Source: Aestuariivivens sediminicola (GTDB lineage: Bacteria; Bacteroidota; Bacteroidia; Flavobacteriales; Flavobacteriaceae). Taken from it: a stretch of 64,000 nucleotides of DNA. How positions within the stretch are numbered: the stretch's first letter is position 1; each line of letters starts with the position of its first letter. The notes under the pieces are model-generated. The model searched no databases. It saw nothing but the letters and a program-made list of their open reading frames with translations, and was not told the origin of the DNA. A program made the position numbers and the translations under genes. Positions 8,391 to 17,369 of this stretch are shown one piece after another. The stretch spans positions 186,001-250,000 of the forward strand of contig NZ_JAKMCM010000002.1 of NCBI RefSeq assembly GCF_022662015.1, in the 5' to 3' direction.

Positions 8391-11300
8391 TTGAACACAA
8401 CCAACCATAAATGTTATAAGCCAATAACTAAGTGTTTTGTTTTAATAATTGTTGGTGTATTTAGCTTAGCTTCCTATGCCCAGCAGCCTGCTCAGGATTC
8501 CATTAAAACAGGATTCAGCCTGGGAACACTTAAAACTCCGGATCCCAATAGCATAGAATCCAAGTATACTTATGACGCCCTGACCGACCGATATATCTAT
8601 ACCGAAACTATTGGTGACTTCAATATCAACTATCCTGTTATTTTAACCCCGACGGAATACTATGAGTTGGTAGCCAAAGAAAATTTAAAGAACTATTACA
8701 AAGAAAAAATAGATGCCTTTGATGGGAAAAAGGAAGGCGCGGATGATGCTCAGAAAAATCTGTTGCCTGAGTTTTATGTGAACTCTGGATTTTTCGAAAC
8801 CATTTTTGGTGGTAATACCATTGAAGTGGTGCCACAGGGATCGGTTGAGATGGATTTGGGGATCTTATTTTCTCAACAGGATAATCCGGTTTTCTCACCC
8901 AGAAACAGGAGTAATTTCACCTTCGATTTCGATCAACGTATAAGTTTGAGCCTTCTTGGAAAGGTCGGAGAGCGTTTACAGGTTACGGCCAATTACGATA
9001 CCCAGTCGACTTTCGATTTTCAAAACCTGATTAAACTCGAATACACCCCTACAGAGGATGATATCATTCAAAAAATAGAGGTTGGTAATGTTAATATGCC
9101 ATTAAATAGTTCGCTTATAACGGGTGCACAAAGTTTATTTGGTGTTAAAGCGCAGTTGCAATTTGGCCGGACCACGGTAACAGGTGTATTTTCTGAACAA
9201 AGGTCGCAGTCCACTTCAGTTATTGCCCAGGGTGGCGGTACACTTGAGGAATTTGAATTGTTCATTAGGGACTACGACGAAAACAGACACTTTTTTTTAG
9301 CACACTATTTTAGGGACATCTACGATGAAGCTTTGAGGACTTATCCCTATTTAAATTCCAGGGGGCTTCAAATTAATCGTATCGAAGTCTGGATAACCAA
9401 CCGAAATAACCGAACCGACAATGTAAGGAATATTTTGGCGCTTCAGGATTTAGGTGAGAGCGATCGTATTGGATTGGATGCGCCCCCGGCAAACTTTGTG
9501 AATGTGGGGCCAGGAGCCTTGCCTGATAATGGAAACAACGATTTCGACCCCACCAATATCGGTGGAGCAGGATCGCAATTAACCGATGCCGTCAGGGATG
9601 TGGCTACCGTAGAGAACGGCATTCTAGTATCGGGGGTTAATGAGGGATTCGACTATGCGAAATTGGAAAATGCCAGAAAGCTTATACCCGGGCAAGAATA
9701 CATTTTAAACAGTGAATTGGGGTATATTTCATTAAACCAGCGCTTAAACAATGACGAGGTGCTTGCTGTAGCCTTCCAATTCACCCTGGGGGGTCAGGTA
9801 TATCAGGTAGGAGAATTTGCCAATGACGGGGTAAACGCTACAGAAGTAACCAATAACAGTCAGGGCCAGGTCACTTCTGTAGTCAATTCTAACTTGGTGC
9901 TGAAAATGCTAAAAAGTAGTGTCACCGTCGTCGGTGAACCCATCTGGGACCTCATGATGAAAAATATTTACGATACCGGGGCCTATAACCTGAATCAGGA
10001 TGAGTTTAAACTCAATATTTTTTATAATGAAGCGTCGCCCTTAAACTTTATTACACCCGTTGAAGGAACCAGCTTTCCTGTTTTTGATAATTTAACGCCT
10101 ACCAATCCAAATGACGATAGGGAAATAGAAGAAACACCCTTATTACGACTGTTTAACCTGGATAAGCTAAACTTCAATAACGACCCTCAGGGCGGTGGAG
10201 ATGGATTTTTTGATTTTGTCCCCGGAATTACGGTATTGCCTCAGAATGGTAAAATTATCTTCACCAAAGTTGAACCATTTGGACGGTATTTATTCGATGT
10301 CCTGGACGACGACGGGAATCCAAACAACAACGAAGCAGATTACGAGCAGGATGTTTATGCCAATCCAAACCAGGAAAAGTATGTATATGACCTGCTGTAC
10401 AAAAGCACCAAAACAGCTGCTTTAGATGAAGTCGAAAAGAATAAGTTCAAATTAAAGGGACGTTATAAATCTGCAGGAGGCGATGGCATACCCATAGGAG
10501 CCTTCAATGTCCCCAGAGGATCGGTGGTGGTTACTGCCGGAGGACGGCAATTGGTGGAGGGTATCGACTACACGGTGAATTACCAATTGGGGCGTGTGCA
10601 AATATTGGATGAAGCCCTAAAAGCTTCAAACACGCCGATAAACATTTCAACAGAAAATAACGCCGTCTTTGGTCAGCAAACCCGACGTTTTTCCGGAATC
10701 AATGTAGAACATAAGTTCAATGATAATTTTGTTTTGGGCGGGACCTTACTTAATCTAAATGAACGCCCCATAACACAAAAGGCCAATTACGGTGCAGAAC
10801 CTATTAACAATACGATTTTTGGATTTAACGGCAACTATGCTACAAAGGTGCCGTTCTTAACGCGACTTGCCAATAAATTACCGAACATAGATACCGATGT
10901 CGAATCGAACCTATCCGTACGTGGTGAGTTTGCCTATTTAGCTCCGGGAGCACCCAAAGGCACCAATTTAAATGGCGAGTCTACATCTTATATCGATGAT
11001 TTCGAAGGCTCTCAAAATGCCATCGATCTGAAATCACAACAGTCCTGGTTTTTGTCAAGTAGACCCAAGGGGCTGGGACGAACCTATAGTGATGGGCCCG
11101 AGGACGAAAATGGCATACAGAACGGCTACGACAGGGCCATGCTGAACTGGTATACTGTCGATCCTATTTTTTACAGCAGTCAGCGACCGGGCGATGTCAA
11201 CGACGACGACGTGTCCGATTTGTTTACCAGTCGTGTTTTTATTGATGAGTTATTCCCAAATAGAGATATTGTTCCCGGTCAGAACTCGGCCATATTCACC

Positions 11301-14300
11301 TTGGATCTAACCTATTATCCACAGGAACGGGGGCCGTATAATTTCCAACCGGGCTCTGAAGATGGCATATTGAATAATCCTGCCAATTCCTGGGCCGGTA
11401 TTACCAGACAGTTAACCTCAACTGATTTAGAACAGGCCAATGTCGAGTACATTGAGTTCTGGTTACAGGATCCGTTTCAGGAAAATCCGACTAACCCGGG
11501 AGGGACACTGGTGCTTAATCTGGGTAATATCTCAGAGGATGTCCTGAAGGACGGACGTAAACTGTATGAAAATGGCTTACCCCAGAATGGAGATGTGAGT
11601 TTATTGTTACCAACCGATTATGGCACGGTGGTGCCGCAAAACCAATCTTTGATCTACGCTTTCGATACTACAGGAGAGGAACGCGACAATCAGGATGTCG
11701 GATATGATGGTTATGACGATGGCGAAGAGACACAGGTCTTTGGTGCTGCTTTCGGAGAGGATCCCGCAAACGACAACTACACCTATTTCCTGAATGCTTC
11801 AGGGGATATATTTGAACGTTACAAGCGCTATAATGGTGTTGAAGGTAATACGCCGGATACCTTCAGCCAAACAGATAGAGGCGCAAATACGCAACCCGAT
11901 GTTGAGGATATCAATCGTGATAATACCATGAACACGATCGATAGCTATTTTGAGTATGAATTGCCACTCACCCGACAGAATTTACCCTTAGACCAAACCG
12001 AATTCGAGAATTTAGCAGTTACAAACCCCTTAAAGACCTTTTTAACGGATTTCAAGGACCGCCCACGATCCTTGCCCAACGGAGAAACCAAGAATGTGCG
12101 ATGGTACCAGTTTAGAATTCCGGTTGAGGGGAGCCATGTCAAGGCCATAGGAGGCATTAATGATTTACGGTCCGTTCGTTTTGCACGGGTATACGTGAAG
12201 GATTTTGTTCAAAAAACGGTTTTCCGCTTTGGAACTTTAGATTTGGTACGAAGCGATTGGCGACGATACAGGCTCTCGTTAGACAGAAATGACCCCAATG
12301 TTCAGGACGATCCAACAGATTTCTCGGTGGGTATTATCGGAACCATTGAAAATGAAGGACGCTATGAACGTCCACCGGGCATTGAACCCGAAGAGCTGTT
12401 TAACAACAATTCTGTAATCGAACAAAACGAACAGTCCCTCGTGATTAACGTTTGTAATATGGAAACAGAGGATTCCAGAGCCGTATTTAAGAACATCAAT
12501 ATTGATATGCGCCAGTTCAAACGCATGCGTATGTTTATGCATGCCGAAGAGGATGAAATTGGAGGATTGTCAGACAATGAGCTTGTTGGTTTTATTCGTA
12601 TGGGGAACGACCTTATTGAAAACTTTTACCAAATAGAAATCCCTCTAAAGGTTTCTGAATCAGCTTCAAGAGAAGGGTTATGGCCTGAAGTGAATGAGAT
12701 TAACTTGCCCATTGAGGTACTGGGTAAAATTAAAGCGCAGGGCATATCCGATGGGACCTTAACAAATATCGATCCTACATTTTATGATGTTGTCGATGAC
12801 GAGCCTGTTCCTGTGCCGAACGACCAGTTTTCAGATTATGTCGAAGGACAGCACCGTATTGCTATTAGAGGTAATCCTAACTTCGGGGACATTAGAACGT
12901 TAATGGTGGGGGTTAAAAACATTTCCGGAGACAATGATGTATGTGCGGAGATTTGGTTTAATGAATTACGACTGTCCGATATGGACAATGAGGGAGGTTG
13001 GGCTGCCATAATGAGCATGGATGCCAATATTGCCGATTTTGCCACCATAAGTGCCACAGGACGACAAAGTACTGCCGGATTTGGATCCTTAGAGCAAGGG
13101 CCGAGTCAGCGAAGTTTGGAGGACGTGCAGCAGTACGATGTGGTAACCAATGTTAATATAGGACAGCTGTTACCGAAAAAGTGGGGTGTACAATTGCCTT
13201 TTAATTATGCCCAGAGCGAAGAATTGATTACACCAAAATACGACCAGTTTTATGAAGACCTCACTTTGGATTCTCGAATTGCGGCAGCTGATACCGCGGA
13301 AGATAAGGAAACCATAAGACGGCAGTCAGAAGACTATACCAAGCGAAAGAGCATCAACTTTATTGGTGTTCGGAAAATCAGAACGAATGAAGAGGCCATT
13401 CCCCGCTTTTACGATGTGGAGAATTTAACCTTCAACTATTCCTATAATAAGCTCGAGCACCGGGATTTTGAAATCGAAAACCTGGTAAACAAAACCGTAC
13501 GCGTTGGCGCTAATTACGCGTTTAACTTTAACCCGATAAAAGTAGAGCCTTTCAAGAAGAACGATTCCTTGTTCAAAGGCCAGTATTTTAAAATATTGAA
13601 GGATTTCAACTTCAACTTATTGCCAACCAGTTTTACGGTAAACACCGATATAAACCGACAATTCAATAAGCAAAAGTTTCGGGAGATAGACCTTGGCGGG
13701 GCCAATATTGGGATCGAGGAATTATTCCGCAGGAATTACACCTTCGATTTTCAGTATACCATAAACTATAACATCACCGATGCCTTACAGTTAAATTTTA
13801 TAGCGGCCAATAATAATATTGTTCGCAATTACTTTAAGGATAATATCATTAATGGTGAACAAGACCCGACTTTAGATGTCTGGGACGGTTTCTTTGATGT
13901 GGGCGATCCCAACAGGCAAACACAGCAGCTGGGAATAACCTATCAATTGCCCATTAACAAGATTCCGACCTTTAGTTTTTTAGATGCGACCTATCAGTAT
14001 AGTGGCGATTTTCAATGGCAAAAAGGATCGGATCTTTATGGTAATTTAGAAATTGAAGGCGAGACCTACAATTTGGGAAATACAATTCAGAATGCCAATA
14101 CCCATAACATCAATTCATCCTTGAATATGGATCGATTGTACAGTTATCTCGGACTGGTCAAGAAACCGGTCAGAGGGGCAAGAACGAGAACCACAACCGC
14201 GAGACCTGGACCTCCGGGAGCGAATCAGGACAATAATCAGCCGAAACCCAAAAATAATACGGGAACGAAAATATGGAATGCGGGAGTCGATATTTTAACC

Positions 14301-15650
14301 AGTGTTAAGCGCATTCAGGTTAATTATTCTGAAAACAACGGAACCTTCATGCCAGGCTATTTAAGAACACCTGGATTTATTGGAACCCTAAAACCAACTT
14401 TCGGTTATACCTTTGGCAGTCAAAGTGATATCAGATATCTGGCAGCGCGAAATGGTTGGCTAACCCTCTTTCCTGAATTTAACCAGCAATATACCGAAAC
14501 CCATACAAAAACGTTGGATATCTCTGCGAATTTAGAGCCTTTCAGAGATCTCAAGATCGATGTGATTGCGAACCGAACCTATTATGAAAATTTCAATGAG
14601 AACTATCGTGTGAATGATGTTGGGGGTAACCTGGAATATGAGTCGCTCACGCCAAATACCTTTGGTAATTTTAACATCTCAACCCTACTAATAAAAACGG
14701 CCTTCAGTAAAAGTGATGAGACCGGTTCTGAAGCGTTCGACGAATTCAGGGACAATCGCTTAATCGTTGCAAGACGCCTGGCCCAGGAAAGTGGAGCCGA
14801 TCTTAATGATGTCGATGCCGACGGCTACCCCTTAGGCTTCAGTAAAAACAGTCAGGCGGTGCTATTACCGGCATTCCTGGCGGCGTACACAGGGCAGGAC
14901 GCCAACAGCATAAAGACTTCGGCGTTTCGTGATGTGCCAATTCCAAATTGGGATCTGAAGTATTCCGGTTTTATGAAGTTTAATTGGTTTAAAAAGCATT
15001 TCAGACGATTTTCGATCACCCATGGCTACCGTTCCAATTATACCATCAATCAGTTCCAATCGAACCTTGATTATACAGCGCCGGATTTTAGTTTAGATTA
15101 TGCCAGTCAGGACCCGGAAACCAAAAATCAATCAGGAGACTATAAGAATAAAACGCTTTACAGTAATGTTAATTTAACAGAAATGTTCAGTCCGCTGATT
15201 CGTATCGATTTTGAAATGAAAAATGCCATTAAAATTTTGGCCGAGGTTAAAAAGGATCGCTTATTGTCTTTGAGTTTTGATAATAATTTAGTAACCGAAA
15301 TTCAGGGCAGCGAATATGTTGTCGGTCTGGGATACCGTATAAAGGATGTGCGCATACGCTCCCAATTGGCTGGTCCGAGAAAGCGGATAGTAAGTGATTT
15401 AAACATGAAGGCAGATATTTCAATAAGAGATAATAAGACAATTATAAGATATCTGGATTTAGAAAACAATCAGGTGACCTCCGGACAGACCATTTGGGGC
15501 TTGAAATATTCTGCCGATTATGCCTTCAGTAAGAATTTAACCGGCATATTCTACTTCGATTATGCCTTTTCAGAATATGCTATTTCAACGGCATTCCCAC
15601 AGACTACAATCCGATCCGGATTGACCCTGCGCTATAACTTTGGAAATTAA
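8391..15650 (+). CDS. sprA: type IX secretion outer-membrane translocon SprA (Sov)
   Basis: Giant outer-membrane beta-barrel pore through which type IX secretion substrates cross the outer membrane. It is required for gliding adhesin display in Flavobacterium johnsoniae. The frame codes 2419 residues, the expected size for SprA. It starts at a TTG at 8391, because no in-frame ATG precedes the signal peptide (KCFVLIIVGVFSLASYAQQ). Alternating hydrophobic and polar strands with many Asn, Asp and aromatic residues run through the whole protein, and it ends RSGLTLRYNFGN, a typical barrel terminus. It is the longest gene of the window. The downstream order gcvH-vanZ-tonB-remB matches what I recall for F. 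johnsoniae. Confidence 0.95.
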   Translation: MNTTNHKCYKPITKCFVLIIVGVFSLASYAQQPAQDSIKTGFSLGTLKTPDPNSIESKYTYDALTDRYIYTETIGDFNINYPVILTPTEYYELVAKENLKNYYKEKIDAFDGKKEGADDAQKNLLPEFYVNSGFFETIFGGNTIEVVPQGSVEMDLGILFSQQDNPVFSPRNRSNFTFDFDQRISLSLLGKVGERLQVTANYDTQSTFDFQNLIKLEYTPTEDDIIQKIEVGNVNMPLNSSLITGAQSLFGVKAQLQFGRTTVTGVFSEQRSQSTSVIAQGGGTLEEFELFIRDYDENRHFFLAHYFRDIYDEALRTYPYLNSRGLQINRIEVWITNRNNRTDNVRNILALQDLGESDRIGLDAPPANFVNVGPGALPDNGNNDFDPTNIGGAGSQLTDAVRDVATVENGILVSGVNEGFDYAKLENARKLIPGQEYILNSELGYISLNQRLNNDEVLAVAFQFTLGGQVYQVGEFANDGVNATEVTNNSQGQVTSVVNSNLVLKMLKSSVTVVGEPIWDLMMKNIYDTGAYNLNQDEFKLNIFYNEASPLNFITPVEGTSFPVFDNLTPTNPNDDREIEETPLLRLFNLDKLNFNNDPQGGGDGFFDFVPGITVLPQNGKIIFTKVEPFGRYLFDVLDDDGNPNNNEADYEQDVYANPNQEKYVYDLLYKSTKTAALDEVEKNKFKLKGRYKSAGGDGIPIGAFNVPRGSVVVTAGGRQLVEGIDYTVNYQLGRVQILDEALKASNTPINISTENNAVFGQQTRRFSGINVEHKFNDNFVLGGTLLNLNERPITQKANYGAEPINNTIFGFNGNYATKVPFLTRLANKLPNIDTDVESNLSVRGEFAYLAPGAPKGTNLNGESTSYIDDFEGSQNAIDLKSQQSWFLSSRPKGLGRTYSDGPEDENGIQNGYDRAMLNWYTVDPIFYSSQRPGDVNDDDVSDLFTSRVFIDELFPNRDIVPGQNSAIFTLDLTYYPQERGPYNFQPGSEDGILNNPANSWAGITRQLTSTDLEQANVEYIEFWLQDPFQENPTNPGGTLVLNLGNISEDVLKDGRKLYENGLPQNGDVSLLLPTDYGTVVPQNQSLIYAFDTTGEERDNQDVGYDGYDDGEETQVFGAAFGEDPANDNYTYFLNASGDIFERYKRYNGVEGNTPDTFSQTDRGANTQPDVEDINRDNTMNTIDSYFEYELPLTRQNLPLDQTEFENLAVTNPLKTFLTDFKDRPRSLPNGETKNVRWYQFRIPVEGSHVKAIGGINDLRSVRFARVYVKDFVQKTVFRFGTLDLVRSDWRRYRLSLDRNDPNVQDDPTDFSVGIIGTIENEGRYERPPGIEPEELFNNNSVIEQNEQSLVINVCNMETEDSRAVFKNINIDMRQFKRMRMFMHAEEDEIGGLSDNELVGFIRMGNDLIENFYQIEIPLKVSESASREGLWPEVNEINLPIEVLGKIKAQGISDGTLTNIDPTFYDVVDDEPVPVPNDQFSDYVEGQHRIAIRGNPNFGDIRTLMVGVKNISGDNDVCAEIWFNELRLSDMDNEGGWAAIMSMDANIADFATISATGRQSTAGFGSLEQGPSQRSLEDVQQYDVVTNVNIGQLLPKKWGVQLPFNYAQSEELITPKYDQFYEDLTLDSRIAAADTAEDKETIRRQSEDYTKRKSINFIGVRKIRTNEEAIPRFYDVENLTFNYSYNKLEHRDFEIENLVNKTVRVGANYAFNFNPIKVEPFKKNDSLFKGQYFKILKDFNFNLLPTSFTVNTDINRQFNKQKFREIDLGGANIGIEELFRRNYTFDFQYTINYNITDALQLNFIAANNNIVRNYFKDNIINGEQDPTLDVWDGFFDVGDPNRQTQQLGITYQLPINKIPTFSFLDATYQYSGDFQWQKGSDLYGNLEIEGETYNLGNTIQNANTHNINSSLNMDRLYSYLGLVKKPVRGARTRTTTARPGPPGANQDNNQPKPKNNTGTKIWNAGVDILTSVKRIQVNYSENNGTFMPGYLRTPGFIGTLKPTFGYTFGSQSDIRYLAARNGWLTLFPEFNQQYTETHTKTLDISANLEPFRDLKIDVIANRTYYENFNENYRVNDVGGNLEYESLTPNTFGNFNISTLLIKTAFSKSDETGSEAFDEFRDNRLIVARRLAQESGADLNDVDADGYPLGFSKNSQAVLLPAFLAAYTGQDANSIKTSAFRDVPIPNWDLKYSGFMKFNWFKKHFRRFSITHGYRSNYTINQFQSNLDYTAPDFSLDYASQDPETKNQSGDYKNKTLYSNVNLTEMFSPLIRIDFEMKNAIKILAEVKKDRLLSLSFDNNLVTEIQGSEYVVGLGYRIKDVRIRSQLAGPRKRIVSDLNMKADISIRDNKTIIRYLDLENNQVTSGQTIWGLKYSADYAFSKNLTGIFYFDYAFSEYAISTAFPQTTIRSGLTLRYNFGN

Positions 15651-15665
15651 AAGAACAAAACGTAT

Positions 15666-15695
15666 TTGAATTTATATTTTGAATAGATACATTTG
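15666..15695 (+). promoter_or_regulatory. gcvH promoter, perfect Bacteroidota consensus
   Basis: TTG at 15666-15668, a 19-base spacer, then TACATTTG at 15688-15695 give an exact TTG-N19-TAnnTTTG. It lies in the 70-base gap after sprA, so gcvH can be transcribed independently of the long sprA mRNA. Expected start of transcription is about 15702, leaving a leader of roughly 20 bases. Confidence 0.75.
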
Positions 15696-15720
15696 CTGAA
15701 ATTATCTAAAACCATTTTTA

Positions 15721-16101
15721 ATGAATATTCCATCAGATTTAAAATACACCAAGGATCACGAGTGGGTTAAAATAGAAGGTGATGTGGCTACAATAGGTAT
15801 TACAGATTTTGCACAAGGCGAATTGGGAGATATTGTATATGTTGAGGTAGAAACGGTTGACGAGACGCTGGATGCCGAAGAAATTTTTGGCACTGTTGAA
15901 GCCGTAAAGACAGTATCCGATCTGTTCTTACCACTCTCAGGGGAAATTATTGAGTTTAATGAATCCTTAGAGGACGAGCCGGAAAAGGTGAATACCGATC
16001 CCTATGGTGAGGGGTGGATGATAAAAGTGAAGTGTTCCGACCTGTCGCAGGTGGATACCCTTATGTCTGCTGAGGACTATAAGACCCTGATTGGTGCTTA
16101 A
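15721..16101 (+). CDS. gcvH: glycine cleavage system H protein
   Basis: Small lipoyl carrier that shuttles the aminomethyl group between the P, T and L proteins of glycine cleavage. At 126 residues it is full length. [10 protein letters not shown] near the N-terminus and [13 protein letters not shown], with the lipoylated lysine K63, are diagnostic. No other gcv gene is nearby, so the complex is assembled from dispersed genes. The stop codon overlaps the start of the VanZ-like gene by 11 bases, indicating translational coupling. Confidence 0.96.
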   Translation: MNIPSDLKYTKDHEWVKIEGDVATIGITDFAQGELGDIVYVEVETVDETLDAEEIFGTVEAVKTVSDLFLPLSGEIIEFNESLEDEPEKVNTDPYGEGWMIKVKCSDLSQVDTLMSAEDYKTLIGA

Positions 16102-16468
16102 GGACTATGCCTTATATATTGCCATCCTGTATTCAATTGGCTTAGCAACGCTCAGCATTGTTAATCTGAGTGAATTACCCGAAATTGATGTGGAATCAGG
16201 CGATAAACTCTTTCATTGTCTTTCCTATTTTGTGCTGGTCTGTGTGTGGTATAATGTATTTATCAACGGAAATAAGACGAAAAACCGGGCTATTGGAATG
16301 GCTGTGGTTCTGGCCTTTGTTTTTGGTATAATTATTGAGTTGTTACAAAGTGTGATTACAAAAACAAGAACGGCAGATATCTATGATGTAATGGCAAATG
16401 CATTTGGCATACTCCTGGCCATATTTACTTTAGTCATTTACAATACGAAACACGTTAAAAATAGATGA
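16091..16468 (+). CDS. VanZ-family small membrane protein
   Basis: Protein of about 125 residues with four predicted membrane helices and the VanZ-like pattern of a first helix ending before [12 protein letters not shown] and a late segment IIELLQS with [15 protein letters not shown]. VanZ homologues are integral membrane proteins; in Enterococcus one confers low-level teicoplanin resistance, but the role in Bacteroidota is unknown. The start is either TTG 16091 or GTG 16094, both within the end of gcvH. There is no ATG in a suitable place, so translation probably depends on ribosomes finishing gcvH. Confidence 0.82.
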   Translation: MVLKDYALYIAILYSIGLATLSIVNLSELPEIDVESGDKLFHCLSYFVLVCVWYNVFINGNKTKNRAIGMAVVLAFVFGIIIELLQSVITKTRTADIYDVMANAFGILLAIFTLVIYNTKHVKNR

Positions 16469-16528
16469 TCACTTGTTTTTTTGACAAATAAATGGTTATT
16501 TTAGCAATCCTGATAAAACGATAATAAT

Positions 16529-17251
16529 ATGGAACCAAAGAAAAATCCTAAAGCCAATGTTGGTCGCAACAGTTCGCTCTATTTTGCTGTCGGCTTAGCC
16601 TTAATGTTGTTTCTGGCAAATTTTGCCATAAACTATAAGACCTACGATAAAACAGATATCGATATAGGGCAGTTGAATTTAGATGAATTGGACGATGAAG
16701 AAATTCCAATTACAGAGCAGATCCAAACGCCACCACCACCGCCACCACCACCGGCAGCTCCTGAGGTTATTGAAATCGTAGAAGATGAAGAAGAAGTGGA
16801 AGAAACCGTAATCGAATCGACTGAGACAGATCAGGAAGAAGAGATTGTTGAAGTAGAGGAGGTGGAAGTAGAAGAGGTTGAGGAGGATATTGAAGTCCCG
16901 TTTGCAGTGATTGAAAATGTGCCTGTATTCCCAGGATGTGAAAATGAGAAGGATAATACGGCCAAACGAAATTGTATGTCTGATAAAATCTCCAAGTTTG
17001 TCAACAGAAAATTTAATACAGAGCTGGCAAGCGATTTAGGGTTATCCGGAAGACAGCGAATTAACGTTATTTTTAAAATTGATAGAACAGGAAATATAAC
17101 TGGTGTGCGCGCCAGAGCACCCCACCCAGGCCTGGAGAAAGAAGCAGCACGAGTTATTAATATGTTACCTAAAATGAAACCGGGAAAACAACGTGGTAAA
17201 CCCGTTACAGTGCCTTATTCATTACCTATTATCTTTCAGGTTCAGGATTAG
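16529..17251 (+). CDS. tonB: TonB-family energy transducer
   Basis: Inner-membrane anchored protein that passes proton-motive energy to outer-membrane receptors. It has an N-terminal membrane helix (about residues 16-34), a run of eight prolines (68-75), a very acidic Glu/Val stretch (about 82-122) and a C-terminal TonB domain (about 175-238). Between them is VFPGCENE with C137, and C149 in RNCMSDK, a cysteine pair common in flavobacterial TonB proteins. The acidic spacer replaces the Pro-Lys repeats of classical TonB. The same cysteine-containing segment plus TonB domain recurs at the N-terminus of RemB just downstream. A clear terminator follows. Confidence 0.9.
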   Translation: MEPKKNPKANVGRNSSLYFAVGLALMLFLANFAINYKTYDKTDIDIGQLNLDELDDEEIPITEQIQTPPPPPPPPAAPEVIEIVEDEEEVEETVIESTETDQEEEIVEVEEVEVEEVEEDIEVPFAVIENVPVFPGCENEKDNTAKRNCMSDKISKFVNRKFNTELASDLGLSGRQRINVIFKIDRTGNITGVRARAPHPGLEKEAARVINMLPKMKPGKQRGKPVTVPYSLPIIFQVQD

Positions 17252-17275
17252 TACGTATATCAAAAGAGATAATAT

Positions 17276-17313
17276 AAAAAACCGATATCAAATAAACGAT
17301 ATCGGTTTTTTTA
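17276..17313 (+). terminator. strong rho-independent terminator after tonB
   Basis: The arms AAAAACCGATATC and GATATCGGTTTTT form a long perfect stem around an 8-base loop, followed by more T residues. It ends the gcvH-vanZ-tonB unit and separates it from remB. The A-run on the other side would make it work in both directions. Confidence 0.88.
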
Positions 17314-17369
17314 TATTTATGTCTTCTCAAAATATAGTATCTTTCAACTTTAAAAATAGCCGAGTCTAA